Of a stretch of 64,000 bases of DNA, positions 1 to 7,275 are shown one piece after another; within the stretch, counting starts at the first letter, position 1, and every line of letters begins with the position of its first letter. Origin of the DNA: Roseimicrobium sp. ORNL1 (GTDB lineage Bacteria > Verrucomicrobiota > Verrucomicrobiia > Verrucomicrobiales > Verrucomicrobiaceae); the NCBI RefSeq assembly GCF_011044495.1, contig NZ_CP049143.1:6138001-6202000 (forward strand), given 5' to 3'. Both the position numbers and the translations under genes were made by a program. A model generated the notes under the pieces. It ran no database searches. It was not told where the DNA came from and saw only the letters and a program-made list of their open reading frames with translations.

Positions 1-162
1 CGGGAAGTCCACACCGACAATGCCCACCATGTGCACCGGCTTCACGAACAGGCTCGCTGCCAGCGATGCGTACGAGGCGGAGCCACCCAGCAGGCCGTCT
101 TCAGAGGCGGTGGGAGTCTTGATGTTGTCGATGCCAATGGAGCCGGAAATGAGTAGGGACAT
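1..162 (-). CDS. PfkB-family carbohydrate kinase, N-terminal fragment
   Basis: Only the first 54 codons lie in the window; the gene runs off the left edge. The visible part starts MSLLISGSIGIDNIKT and continues with a GGSASYASLAAS segment and VHMVGIVGVDFP. This is the usual opening of PfkB/ribokinase-family sugar kinases: a first beta strand, then the GG-containing sugar-binding segment, then V-G-x-D-x-(F/Y)-P. The family phosphorylates sugars or nucleosides with ATP in the cytoplasm. The substrate cannot be told from this part, and the catalytic GxGD motif is outside the window. The ATG is at 162-160. The 282 bp between this gene and thiE upstream hold nothing I can identify. Confidence 0.75.
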   Translation of the reverse strand, partial: MSLLISGSIGIDNIKTPTASEDGLLGGSASYASLAASLFVKPVHMVGIVGVDFP

Positions 163-444
163 GGATTGAAGGAACTGGATTCGGTGCCCGGGATGGGAGG
201 GCGGGAGTGTTTCACCCCATCTGCCCCGTCTGCAACTGAAGAAGTTGACTCCAGATGGAGCAACCATGCCAGTCCGCACCATGCGCCACGGCCCCCATCA
301 ACCGGAGGTTAGGCGTCCCCGCCTGACAGCGGATGTTAGACCTCCGGTCTGACCAAGGCCCCCACCATTCAAGCAGCATCCTGCATCCCCTTGAACTTCA
401 GCAAGATACCCACACCAGCATTCATCACGCAGGAAGTTTCCCCT

Positions 445-1089
445 CTATCCCCCCACCTTCCACTGCGCCTCAAGTGCATCCTTCACCTGCCGCACCGCGA
501 CACGCACATCCGGCGCACAAAGGAAAGCAGACACCACCACCACGCGACGCGCCCCGGCCGCCAGAATCTCCGGCAGCCTTTCCCAGTTGACCCCCCCGAT
601 GCAAAACACCGGCCTCGTGGCGAAGGAATGCACTTCCCCAATATCCTGCAGCCCGATAGGCGTGTAGTCCGGCTTGGTCCCCGTGGCGTAGAGAGGGCCG
701 AAGCCGATGTAGTCCGCCCCCTCCTCCATGGCTGCCCGAGCCTGCGCCACACTGTGGGTCGACTTCCCAACAAAACAGTCCGGCCCCACCAGGGCGCGCA
801 CCTCTGCGACACTGAGGTCGTCCTGCCCCACATGGATGCCCTCGCTGCGAACACTGGCAGCGACCGTGGGATGGTCATTGATGACCAGAGGCACCCCGGC
901 GGCCCGTGTGATGGGCAGCATGACTTCCGCAAGGCGCTCCACCTCTCCGGCCACCAGTTTTTTGGCGCGAAGCTGCAATACCTCCACCCCACCCTCCACG
1001 AGAGCGTGTGTCATCCCCGCCACGTTCTCCGGGCTGACATAGCCAAGATCCACAATGCCGTACAGATGACAGTCTTCGATGGGGCGCAT
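445..1089 (-). CDS. thiE: Thiamine-phosphate synthase ThiE
   Basis: 214 aa, normal length for ThiE, a TIM-barrel cytoplasmic enzyme that joins HMP-pyrophosphate and thiazole phosphate to give thiamine phosphate. Visible family features are LYGIVD at the N-terminus, LQLRAK (residues about 37-42), VINDHP, HVGQDDLS (pyrophosphate/Mg site), VGKSTHS, DYIGFGPLYATGTK and the late FCIGGVNWERLP phosphate-binding loop. The start is an ATG (MRPIEDCHLYG) and no better start lies upstream. It is divergent from the nucleotidyltransferase at 1220, with an 11-bp inverted repeat between them. thiL, for the next step, lies at 4362-5261. I saw no TPP riboswitch in the 130-bp leader. Confidence 0.92.
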   Translation of the reverse strand: MRPIEDCHLYGIVDLGYVSPENVAGMTHALVEGGVEVLQLRAKKLVAGEVERLAEVMLPITRAAGVPLVINDHPTVAASVRSEGIHVGQDDLSVAEVRALVGPDCFVGKSTHSVAQARAAMEEGADYIGFGPLYATGTKPDYTPIGLQDIGEVHSFATRPVFCIGGVNWERLPEILAAGARRVVVVSAFLCAPDVRVAVRQVKDALEAQWKVGG

Positions 1090-1120
1090 AATAAGCGATC
1101 ATCGTTCCTCCAGACCCCAC

Positions 1121-1160
1121 CAGCGGTCAACGGTCTTACGAGGTTTCCTGTTGACCGCTG
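1121..1160. promoter_or_regulatory. Inverted repeat between divergent genes, possible operator
   Basis: CAGCGGTCAAC at 1121-1131 and its exact reverse complement GTTGACCGCTG at 1150-1160 are separated by 18 nt. The pair lies between the divergent thiE start (1089) and the nucleotidyltransferase start (1220). The spacing suits either a two-half-site operator or a hairpin in the + strand transcript. The function is inferred. Confidence 0.4.
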
Positions 1161-1219
1161 AGCCCACTCTGCGGACTCTCTGGGCCGCATTTCTTTCGCA
1201 TTCTCTCGTTCCCTCCACA

Positions 1220-2134
1220 ATGTCCACGAAACCCACCCTTCTCATCCTCGCTGCCGGCATGGGCAGCCGTTACGGCGGTCTCAAGCAGCTCGACCCCATG
1301 GGACCCAACGGTGAAACCGTGCTGGATTACTCCGTCTTCGACGCCCTGCGCGCAGGCTTCGGCAAGGTGGTGTTCGTGATCCGCCGGGACTTCGAAGAAG
1401 AGTTCAAAACCAAGGTGGGCAGCCGCTTCGACAAGCACATCCCCGTGGAGTATGCCTTCCAGTCCATCACGGATCTGCCAGAAGGATTCACCGTGCCCGA
1501 GGGCCGCGTGAAACCCTGGGGCACCACGCACGCCGTGCTGGCGGCGGAAGAGCAGGTGAAGGAACCCTTCGCCATGATCAATGCGGATGACTTCTACGGT
1601 CAGGATGCCTTTGCAAAGCTCGCCGCGAACCTGGCCACGCTGAAGCCGGTGGATGGCCGCAAGCATTACTCCCTTGTCGGCTTCCAGCTCAAGAACACCC
1701 TCTCCGACCACGGCAGCGTGGCTCGTGGCGTGTGCACCAGCCACGAAGGCAAGCTCACCTCCGTGACGGAGATGACCAAAATCGTGAAGACGGACTCCGG
1801 CGCGCGCAACGAAGAGGATCCCGACAATCATATCGAACTCACCGGTCACGAACTCGTGAGCATGAACTTCTGGGGCTTCACCCCCGATGTGTTCCCGCAG
1901 CTCCGCGAAGCCTTCATCAATTTCCTCAAGAAGGAAGGCACCAGCCAGAAGTCCGAGTGCTACGTGCCCAAGGAAGTGGACCTCTTCATCAAGCAGGGCA
2001 CTGCGGACGTGGAAGTACTGCAGACCTCCAGCTCTTGGTTCGGAGTGACCTATCCCGAGGACAAGGAGATCGTGGTCGCCAGCATCAAGAAGCTCACGGA
2101 CGCCGGAGAATATCCTGCGCCGCTGTGGGGTTGA
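1220..2134 (+). CDS. NDP-sugar pyrophosphorylase-like nucleotidyltransferase
   Basis: 304 aa from the ATG at 1220. The frame stays open further upstream, but only the segment from MSTKPTLLILAAGMGSRYGG onward looks like protein. The N-terminus carries the nucleotidyltransferase signature LAAGMGSRYGGLKQL (residues 9-23), then GETVLDYSVFDA and a VKPWGTTHAVLAAEE stretch that resembles the NTP-transferase G-T-x-x-A motif. AMINADDFYG is the metal-binding region. The family activates sugar phosphates with NTPs for polysaccharide or cell-wall synthesis; the sugar cannot be assigned. There is no fused hexapeptide or kinase domain. The gene stands alone and is followed by a strong terminator at 2198-2230. 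Confidence 0.8.
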   Translation: MSTKPTLLILAAGMGSRYGGLKQLDPMGPNGETVLDYSVFDALRAGFGKVVFVIRRDFEEEFKTKVGSRFDKHIPVEYAFQSITDLPEGFTVPEGRVKPWGTTHAVLAAEEQVKEPFAMINADDFYGQDAFAKLAANLATLKPVDGRKHYSLVGFQLKNTLSDHGSVARGVCTSHEGKLTSVTEMTKIVKTDSGARNEEDPDNHIELTGHELVSMNFWGFTPDVFPQLREAFINFLKKEGTSQKSECYVPKEVDLFIKQGTADVEVLQTSSSWFGVTYPEDKEIVVASIKKLTDAGEYPAPLWG

Positions 2135-2197
2135 GACTAAGAGCGAGCTTCTGGTTTCGCCCTTGTCCGCACTGAAATAGTCAGATTAAGTTTTCGG

Positions 2198-2230
2198 AAG
2201 GCCTCCTCACACCACGTGAGGAGGCCTTTT
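2198..2230 (+). terminator. Rho-independent terminator
   Basis: A perfect 13-bp stem, AAGGCCTCCTCAC / GTGAGGAGGCCTT, surrounds a 5-nt loop and runs into TTTT. It lies 64 bp after the stop of the nucleotidyltransferase gene. Confidence 0.85.
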
Positions 2231-2301
2231 GCATTTAACTTTAACTGCACGTCTCGTGAGAAGAACCTCGCTGGTCATGGTGGAAACATCGACTCGCAAA
2301 T

Positions 2302-2630
2302 CACCTTGCGCGCAGCGCCTTGGAGTGCGTGTGCGAAGCACCGCTTTTGGTCTATGGCGACTCCTCTGGTCTATCATTCCGCGCACCAAATGAACCGGTA
2401 GGGGGCCGCTGCGTCGGCCTCCAAATTAAGTGGGCGGAGGCGGTGTGGAACTGTGTCGCGGCAAGCCTCTGACACCCGAACTCCGTCCCGCCTCCGCCCT
2501 CTCTTATCAGGGCACCGACGCAGCAGTGCCCTACCAGTTTATTTGGCGCGCAAAGTGATAAACCAGTGGTATCGCGACAGCCCCAAAGCGGTGCTTCGCA
2601 CACGCACTCCAAAGCGCTGCGCGCAAGGTG
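2302..2630. repeat. Giant imperfect palindrome, about 329 bp (element 1)
   Basis: This fills most of the 628-bp gap between 2134 and 2763. The left arm (2302-2465) starts CACCTTGCGCGCAGCG and the right arm (2467-2630) ends with its reverse complement. The outer 45 bases of each arm match almost perfectly; the inner parts agree in blocks such as GCTGCGTCGG and GGGCGGAGGCGG. The arms meet near 2466, so a transcript or single strand could form a hairpin of about 160 bp. A core with TTGGAGTG followed by ACCGCTTT recurs in the element at 29407-29622. No open frame inside resembles a transposase, so it could be a non-autonomous element or a REP-like cluster. Confidence 0.8.
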
Positions 2631-2650
2631 GTGAGTGCTTGCATAACTCA

Positions 2651-2688
2651 TCACGAGTCGTCCTGGCAAATCACGAGACGACTCGTGA
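2651..2688. repeat. Short perfect inverted repeat beside element 1
   Basis: TCACGAGTCGTC (2651-2662) and GACGACTCGTGA (2677-2688) form a perfect 12-bp stem with a 14-nt loop. It lies 20 bp outside the right end of the 329-bp palindrome. There is no T-run, so it is not a clear terminator. Confidence 0.6.
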
Positions 2689-2762
2689 GTACATCAGCCC
2701 CCTTGTTGCTCGACTGCGTGATCCAAGGATATTCTGAAGTGTTATCAATGACCGGAAAGGAA

Positions 2763-3191
2763 CTATCGAGTCAGATCCCAAATATTCTCGTCTGGGGTCA
2801 ATAACACAACCTCCCCACCCTCCCAGTGTGGGTCATAAACTCTTTTGATCAAAACTTCGATTTCCAACCTGCCATCGGGTTCCGTGATGTCCGCATAGAT
2901 GAGCTTCAATGCCTGTCCGACTTCCGGCCACTGCAAGCGGCGCATGCAAAAATCCAGAACATGCACGCTCCGCTTGAAGTCACAGCACACCTTCGTCGTT
3001 TTTATTTCATCAACAACGCGAAGGAACCGATTCAGGTAATCACTCCGACGGACCAGATCTGCCTCCACGAGATTGCACAGGACCTCAAGCTTGGGCCTCA
3101 CCTTCTTGAGGTCCACCGACAGTTTGTTCCGATACAAGCGCTCCAACTCTCCGAAGACACCGTCGAAGTGCTCAAGGATGGTTCTGTGCAT
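2763..3191 (-). CDS. Hypothetical protein, 142 aa
   Basis: I do not recognise the family. The protein is mostly helical by composition and charged. It has an N-terminal heptad-like stretch (MHRTILEHFDGVFGELERLY, then LSVDLKKVRPKLEVLCNLV), a cysteine pair (KVCCDFKRSVHVLDFC) in the middle and an acidic end (LLTPDENIWDLTR). There is no signal peptide or membrane segment. It lies 70 bp downstream of tsaB on the same strand and could be the last gene of that cluster. Its base composition is noticeably less GC-rich than its neighbours, and it sits next to the repeat region, so it may have been acquired. Coding status is likely but not certain. Confidence 0.5.
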   Translation of the reverse strand: MHRTILEHFDGVFGELERLYRNKLSVDLKKVRPKLEVLCNLVEADLVRRSDYLNRFLRVVDEIKTTKVCCDFKRSVHVLDFCMRRLQWPEVGQALKLIYADITEPDGRLEIEVLIKRVYDPHWEGGEVVLLTPDENIWDLTR

Positions 3192-3261
3192 GGGTTACTC
3201 GCTCTACAGGTTCACCACTCAAACCTGTAGCATGGATGCCTCACGCTTTCCACTGCACAGC

Positions 3262-3924
3262 TCAAGCCCCGGTCCCACGAGGCTTCGGCTGCGTCACATA
3301 CGCTTCCGCAAGATACACAGGCTCCAATGCCCACCTTGCCAGTGCAGCAATCCCATCATCCGTCATCCCCGCAGCAATCTCCGCAAGCCCCCTCGCCGAG
3401 GGCATGCCACAAGATACCCCCTCCAGCTCAAGCGGCGGCTTCGCGTCATAGGTATACCACGGTGTATCCACTCCTCTTGCAGCATGCTTCTCGCGAAACG
3501 CCTCCGCATCCATCGTGGTCACGGCATCCACCAGTGCGCCGTTGCGCACCTCCGCCACGAAATACTTCCCGCGACGCGCATCGCCGCACACGACAAATCT
3601 CTCCCCGCTCACTGCACCGTCCACCTCCGGTGCCAGCACGGAAGGCAGGCCCACCAGCGGCACGCCACGCGACATGGCCACGCCCTGCGCTGCGGCAATG
3701 CCAATACGCACCCCGGTATATGAGGCAGGCCCAGTACCCACGACAATGACACGCAGGTCATCCCCGCACTTCTCCAGTGCTTCACGCAACGGTTCAAACA
3801 ACTGCGAATTGTGCGAGCGCTCGGACGAGAAGCTGTGCTCGTACACCACCGTCGCGTCTCCCCTCACCACGGCCACGCTGCCGCGCGGGGTGGAAGTTTC
3901 AATGGCAAGGACACAGTCAGGCAT
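3262..3924 (-). CDS. tsaB: tRNA threonylcarbamoyladenosine protein TsaB
   Basis: 220 aa from the ATG at 3924; the frame extends 21 nt further to a TTG, which I think less likely. TsaB is an ASKHA-fold partner of TsaD and TsaE in forming t6A at position 37 of ANN-decoding tRNAs. Characteristic segments are VLAIETSTPRGSVAVV at the N-terminus, HNSQLFEPL (residues about 38-46) and the strongly conserved GTGPASYTGVRIGIAAAQG. The rest is the weaker family tail, with DARRGKYFVAEV. It lies 30 bp after tsaE and in the same run as thiL, an arrangement seen in other bacteria. It probably has no catalytic role of its own and acts by dimerising with TsaD. Confidence 0.9.
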   Translation of the reverse strand: MPDCVLAIETSTPRGSVAVVRGDATVVYEHSFSSERSHNSQLFEPLREALEKCGDDLRVIVVGTGPASYTGVRIGIAAAQGVAMSRGVPLVGLPSVLAPEVDGAVSGERFVVCGDARRGKYFVAEVRNGALVDAVTTMDAEAFREKHAARGVDTPWYTYDAKPPLELEGVSCGMPSARGLAEIAAGMTDDGIAALARWALEPVYLAEAYVTQPKPRGTGA

Positions 3925-3954
3925 GGAAGGAAGGCTCAAACTCAAAACGAAACA

Positions 3955-4365
3955 TCACCTTTCCATCACCTGCCGCGCGCCGTCAGGCAGGATTTCAAAA
4001 TCAAACCATCGTGCGCCATCCGGAATCAGTTCCGGGAAACGGTCGGCCCACTCCACAATCACCACGCCACCACCATCGAGATAGTCGTCCCAGGCAATAT
4101 TCAGCACCTCCTGCGCAGCGTCGAGGCGGTAGAAATCAAAGTGAAACGTCGGCAGGCGCCCGCCCACATACTCGTGGACCAGGGTGAACGTCGGACTGCT
4201 GACCTCGTCATCGCTGCCGAGCCCGGCCACGATTCCCTTGGTGGCATGGGTCTTGCCCGCGCCGAGATTTCCCACAAGGGCAACGATGTCGCCGGCCTTC
4301 AACTCCGATGCCAGCGCGCGTCCCCAGGCCACCGTATCCTCCACCTGTGCGAGCCGTGCGGTCAT
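3955..4365 (-). CDS. tsaE: tRNA t6A biosynthesis ATPase TsaE
   Basis: 136 aa from the ATG at 4365, chosen because ATGA overlaps the thiL stop codon, a classic translational-coupling arrangement; the frame could start up to 21 nt earlier. TsaE is the small P-loop ATPase that resets the TsaB-TsaD complex in t6A synthesis. The Walker A motif is GNLGAGKT (about residue 32), followed by the family-specific SPTFTLVHEY, HFDFYRL and VIVEWADR (Walker B-like) segments. Length matches the family. It is followed by tsaB after 30 bp, so both t6A accessory proteins should be made together. Confidence 0.93.
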   Translation of the reverse strand: MTARLAQVEDTVAWGRALASELKAGDIVALVGNLGAGKTHATKGIVAGLGSDDEVSSPTFTLVHEYVGGRLPTFHFDFYRLDAAQEVLNIAWDDYLDGGGVVIVEWADRFPELIPDGARWFDFEILPDGARQVMER

Positions 4366-5261
4366 GCCTTCTCGAAGTGATCCCATCCCTGTCCCGGAAA
4401 AGATGGCTTCACGCCATGTCCCACGGGAACAAACCTGCCGATGGAGGTCAGCGGCGTCTCAGGAAACTTCCGGCTCCACGAGCTTTCCAGGCGGCGGGCC
4501 GCACGCAGCGGTACCGCAATCAGCAACTCGTAGTCCTCACCGTCGCTCCATGCCTGCTCCCGGGTGCAACCCACGTGTGCGGGGATGGCATGCTCCTCGA
4601 TCACAAACTCCACGCCGCTCGCTGCGGCCATGCGCGGGAGATCCTTGGCCAGGCCATCGCTGATATCCATCATCGCGTGAATACGGGCATTTTCTGCGAG
4701 CCACTCCGCCTCGGTCAGACGCGGGATGAAGGTGAGGTGGTGTCCGGCCTGGGAACCACCCAGGCGGCCGGTGACCATGATCGCATCACCCTCCCTCGCG
4801 CCGTCGCGGCGGGCGCAGCGGGTGGTCTTCACCCGGCCGGCAAGACTCACGGAGATCACCAGTTGGCTGCCTGAGGAAGTTTCCCCTCCCACCAGGGCAA
4901 CATCGAAGAGATTCGCGCAGCGCTGCAGGCCTTCATAGAGCCTCTCCACCCAGATCACTTCCGTGTCTGGAGGCAGCACCAGAGTGACGAGGGCGTGCTG
5001 GGGCTCGCCTGCCATGGAGGCGATGTCACTCACCGCACGGGCCATGGCCTTCCAGCCCACCTGCTCAGGCGCATGCTCCCTGAGGAAATGCACACCCTCC
5101 ACGACGCAGTCTGTCTTCAGGAGCTGCAACCAGCCTCGCGGCGCAGGCAGCACCACGGCACAGTCATCTCCTACGCCCTTCACCACATCCTCACGCTGCG
5201 CCAGCTTCTCGGTGAGCAACTGCACCAGGCGATTTTCTCCAATGGCAGAAACAGTGGACAT
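4362..5261 (-). CDS. thiL: Thiamine-monophosphate kinase ThiL
   Basis: 299 aa, normal for ThiL, which phosphorylates thiamine phosphate to thiamine diphosphate in the cytoplasm. Visible motifs are the N-terminal GENRLVQLL, VGDDCAVV (residues about 30-37, metal/ATP site), LKTDCVVEGVHF, WKAMARAVSDIASMAGEP, LVGGETSSG, the AIMVTGRLGGSQAG hinge, MMDISDGLAKDL and SDGEDYELL near the end. Together these are diagnostic. It lies 17 bp after the CPBP protease gene and overlaps tsaE by four bases. It acts downstream of thiE (445-1089) in the same pathway. Confidence 0.94.
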   Translation of the reverse strand: MSTVSAIGENRLVQLLTEKLAQREDVVKGVGDDCAVVLPAPRGWLQLLKTDCVVEGVHFLREHAPEQVGWKAMARAVSDIASMAGEPQHALVTLVLPPDTEVIWVERLYEGLQRCANLFDVALVGGETSSGSQLVISVSLAGRVKTTRCARRDGAREGDAIMVTGRLGGSQAGHHLTFIPRLTEAEWLAENARIHAMMDISDGLAKDLPRMAAASGVEFVIEEHAIPAHVGCTREQAWSDGEDYELLIAVPLRAARRLESSWSRKFPETPLTSIGRFVPVGHGVKPSFPGQGWDHFEKA

Positions 5262-5278
5262 GGTCGGGGTCAGAGTTC

Positions 5279-6124
5279 TCAGGGAGAGACGAAGGTAGCG
5301 ACAGCCATCCAGAAAATATTCCAGGCATTAAAAAACATGTGCATGAACACCGGCACCAGCAGGCTCCCGGTCTGCTCATAGGCCAGAGCAAATCCCACGC
5401 CGAGCACAAACAACTCCGGCGCGCTTCCCACATGGAAGTGGATGATGGAGAACATGAGGGCGGAGAAAATCGTGGCAAACCACCGATCCGTAAAACGCTT
5501 GGTGACGCCATACACCAAGCCCCGGAACATCAGTTCCTCGGTGACAGGTGCAATGACAATCGCCATAAATCCCATCAGGATACGGAAGCCCCAATCCGCA
5601 TTTTTACGAAACGCCTCCACCGTTTCCTGCGGATTTTCCTCCTGAACGGCGCTGCCTTTCAACTGCGAGACAAGTATCACCACCCCATAGGTGGCCACGA
5701 CTCCCAGCACCGCCCATAGCAGGGCATGGTGAACGGGCATGTGACGCAACCCGAACAGCTCCGGGGGATGCAAATCGCGGAACAGCCGCAGGTAGATGAT
5801 GATAAACGCACAGATGACCAGGTTGAAGAGCATTCCTACAAGGATGGCCGCTGACCCCAGCCTTTCCGGCTCCTCGCTTGTTCCAGTCACGCCACCCGTC
5901 TCCGGGGCAGTCACAAAGAAGTTCAACCCGAAGAGGCCCAGCAACATTAGCACGGCGATGGCATCCAGCGCGTTGTAGGGCCGCGCCATGACATTGCCCT
6001 GATAGTTCCACGCCACATGAGCCCGGTTGCGGATCTGGGCGTAGATGAACACGGCAACGGCCGCTGACCCCAAGCCAATCAGGTACACGTCCCGAAGGAC
6101 GGCCATGGATTCAGCGTGACTCAT
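5279..6124 (-). CDS. CPBP-family intramembrane metalloprotease
   Basis: 281 aa with about seven or eight predicted membrane segments. The CPBP (Rce1-like/CAAX protease) motifs are present: motif 1 VTEELMFRGLVYG (residues about 193-205, the EExxxR pair), motif 2 SIIHFH (about 226) and motif 3 HMFFNAWN (about 261). These glutamates, histidines and Asn line a metal or catalytic site in the membrane. Bacterial members process or protect small peptides and membrane proteins; the substrate here is unknown. It lies between sppA (27 bp away) and thiL (17 bp away), so two membrane proteases are adjacent. Confidence 0.85.
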   Translation of the reverse strand: MSHAESMAVLRDVYLIGLGSAAVAVFIYAQIRNRAHVAWNYQGNVMARPYNALDAIAVLMLLGLFGLNFFVTAPETGGVTGTSEEPERLGSAAILVGMLFNLVICAFIIIYLRLFRDLHPPELFGLRHMPVHHALLWAVLGVVATYGVVILVSQLKGSAVQEENPQETVEAFRKNADWGFRILMGFMAIVIAPVTEELMFRGLVYGVTKRFTDRWFATIFSALMFSIIHFHVGSAPELFVLGVGFALAYEQTGSLLVPVFMHMFFNAWNIFWMAVATFVSP

Positions 6125-6151
6125 GGGAGGTAGGAATGAGCCGACGCGCGA

Positions 6152-7162
6152 TCAGGGAACCATGTGAGATGGCAGCAGGTACATGCGGCCGGCTTCCAGA
6201 CGCGGCAGCAGGCGCTCGCTGACATCGATCTTCAGCGTGCCACGTGATGCCTGGGATTCGCCCAGCGCTCCGAAGATGTCGCCCAGGCCGGGACTGCGCT
6301 GGTAGCGCACAACCATGGCATTCGCGGAGCTCGAGAGCTCCTTCGCCAGCGCATAGGCGTCTTCCACGTAGCCGACTTTATCCACCAGCTTCTTCTCCAG
6401 AGCCTCCTTGCCGGTGAGCACCCGTCCGTCGGCAATGCCATTCTTCAGGGTCTCGATGTCGATGCCACGCGCCTCGGACACGATGCCGAGGAACTTGTTG
6501 TACATCTGCGTCACCAGGCTCTGGATGTAAGCCTTCTCATCGTCGCGCATCGGGCGTGAGCCACTGAGGCTGTCCTTGAAGGCGCCGCTGGCGAAGGTCA
6601 TCGTCTGCAGGCCCACCTTGTCGAAGGTCTGGCTGTAGTTCAGCGTCTGGATGATCACGCCGATGCTGCCCGTGAGGGTGGTCTCATTCGCCACAATCTT
6701 GGAGGCACCACAGGCGAGGTAGTAGCCACCCGAGGCAGCCATGCTGTCCATGTACACCACCACCGGCTTCTTTTTCTTGGCCTCCTTTACCGCGTTGTAC
6801 AACGTGTCGGACGCGGTGACTTCGCCACCGGGGGAGTTCACCTTCAGCACGATGGCGCGTACGTCTGAGTCGGACGCGGCTTGCTCGAGAGCACGCTTCA
6901 CCCCCTCCACACCCAAGCCTCCAGAAGAGAACAACCCTCCCGCGGAACCGCTGGCAATGATGCCCTCCATGTCGATCTGCACAATCTTGTCCTTGGAGTT
7001 GCTCAAGGCGTCCTGCTCCAGCACCTCGGCGTACGTCGGCTTCGGCCGCACGTATGGGACCGACCCCACCATCGCCACAAGGCCGACAAAGTTGAACATG
7101 ACACTGAGGACCAGTGCGACGATGAGGAAAATGATCAAGCACCCGATACCTTTGCTTTTCAT
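6152..7162 (-). CDS. sppA: Signal peptide peptidase SppA, short form
   Basis: 336 aa with an N-terminal membrane anchor (IGCLIIFLIVALVLSVMFNF) and a periplasmic S49 peptidase domain. This length fits the single-domain (Bacillus-type) SppA that degrades leftover signal peptides. Family segments include VLKVNSPGGEVTASD (residues about 106-120), VVVYMDSMAASGGYYLAC with the likely nucleophile Ser, TLTGSIGVI, and the ASGAFKDSLSG segment that should supply the general-base Lys. The C-terminus is IDVSERLLPRLEAG. It is co-directional with the CPBP protease gene. A 113-bp gap from nnr upstream leaves room for a separate promoter. Confidence 0.92.
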   Translation of the reverse strand: MKSKGIGCLIIFLIVALVLSVMFNFVGLVAMVGSVPYVRPKPTYAEVLEQDALSNSKDKIVQIDMEGIIASGSAGGLFSSGGLGVEGVKRALEQAASDSDVRAIVLKVNSPGGEVTASDTLYNAVKEAKKKKPVVVYMDSMAASGGYYLACGASKIVANETTLTGSIGVIIQTLNYSQTFDKVGLQTMTFASGAFKDSLSGSRPMRDDEKAYIQSLVTQMYNKFLGIVSEARGIDIETLKNGIADGRVLTGKEALEKKLVDKVGYVEDAYALAKELSSSANAMVVRYQRSPGLGDIFGALGESQASRGTLKIDVSERLLPRLEAGRMYLLPSHMVP

Positions 7163-7275
7163 GGCGCGGGGACATTAAGCAGGCTGGGGCGGAAGGCAAT
7201 AAACGTTGGCAGCCAGTTTCGCCACGGCACGGCAAGCCTCCGACGACGGCACCGCCGCCGTGCTGGAAACGCAAC

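Noticed and set aside
391-1161. 256-aa + strand ORF over thiE
   Set aside because: No recognisable domain; ThiE on the minus strand explains the sequence.
1090-1219. Possible TPP riboswitch upstream of thiE
   Set aside because: I looked for the CUGAGA and ACCUGA-type conserved blocks and did not see them; only an inverted repeat is present.
2352-2737. Small ORFs inside the 329-bp palindrome
   Set aside because: They occur symmetrically on both strands because of the palindrome and have no protein-like features.
2739-2807. Inverted GTGTTAT...ATAACAC around the end of the hypothetical gene at 2763
   Set aside because: The pairing has a three-base bulge and no T-run; too weak to call a terminator or repeat.
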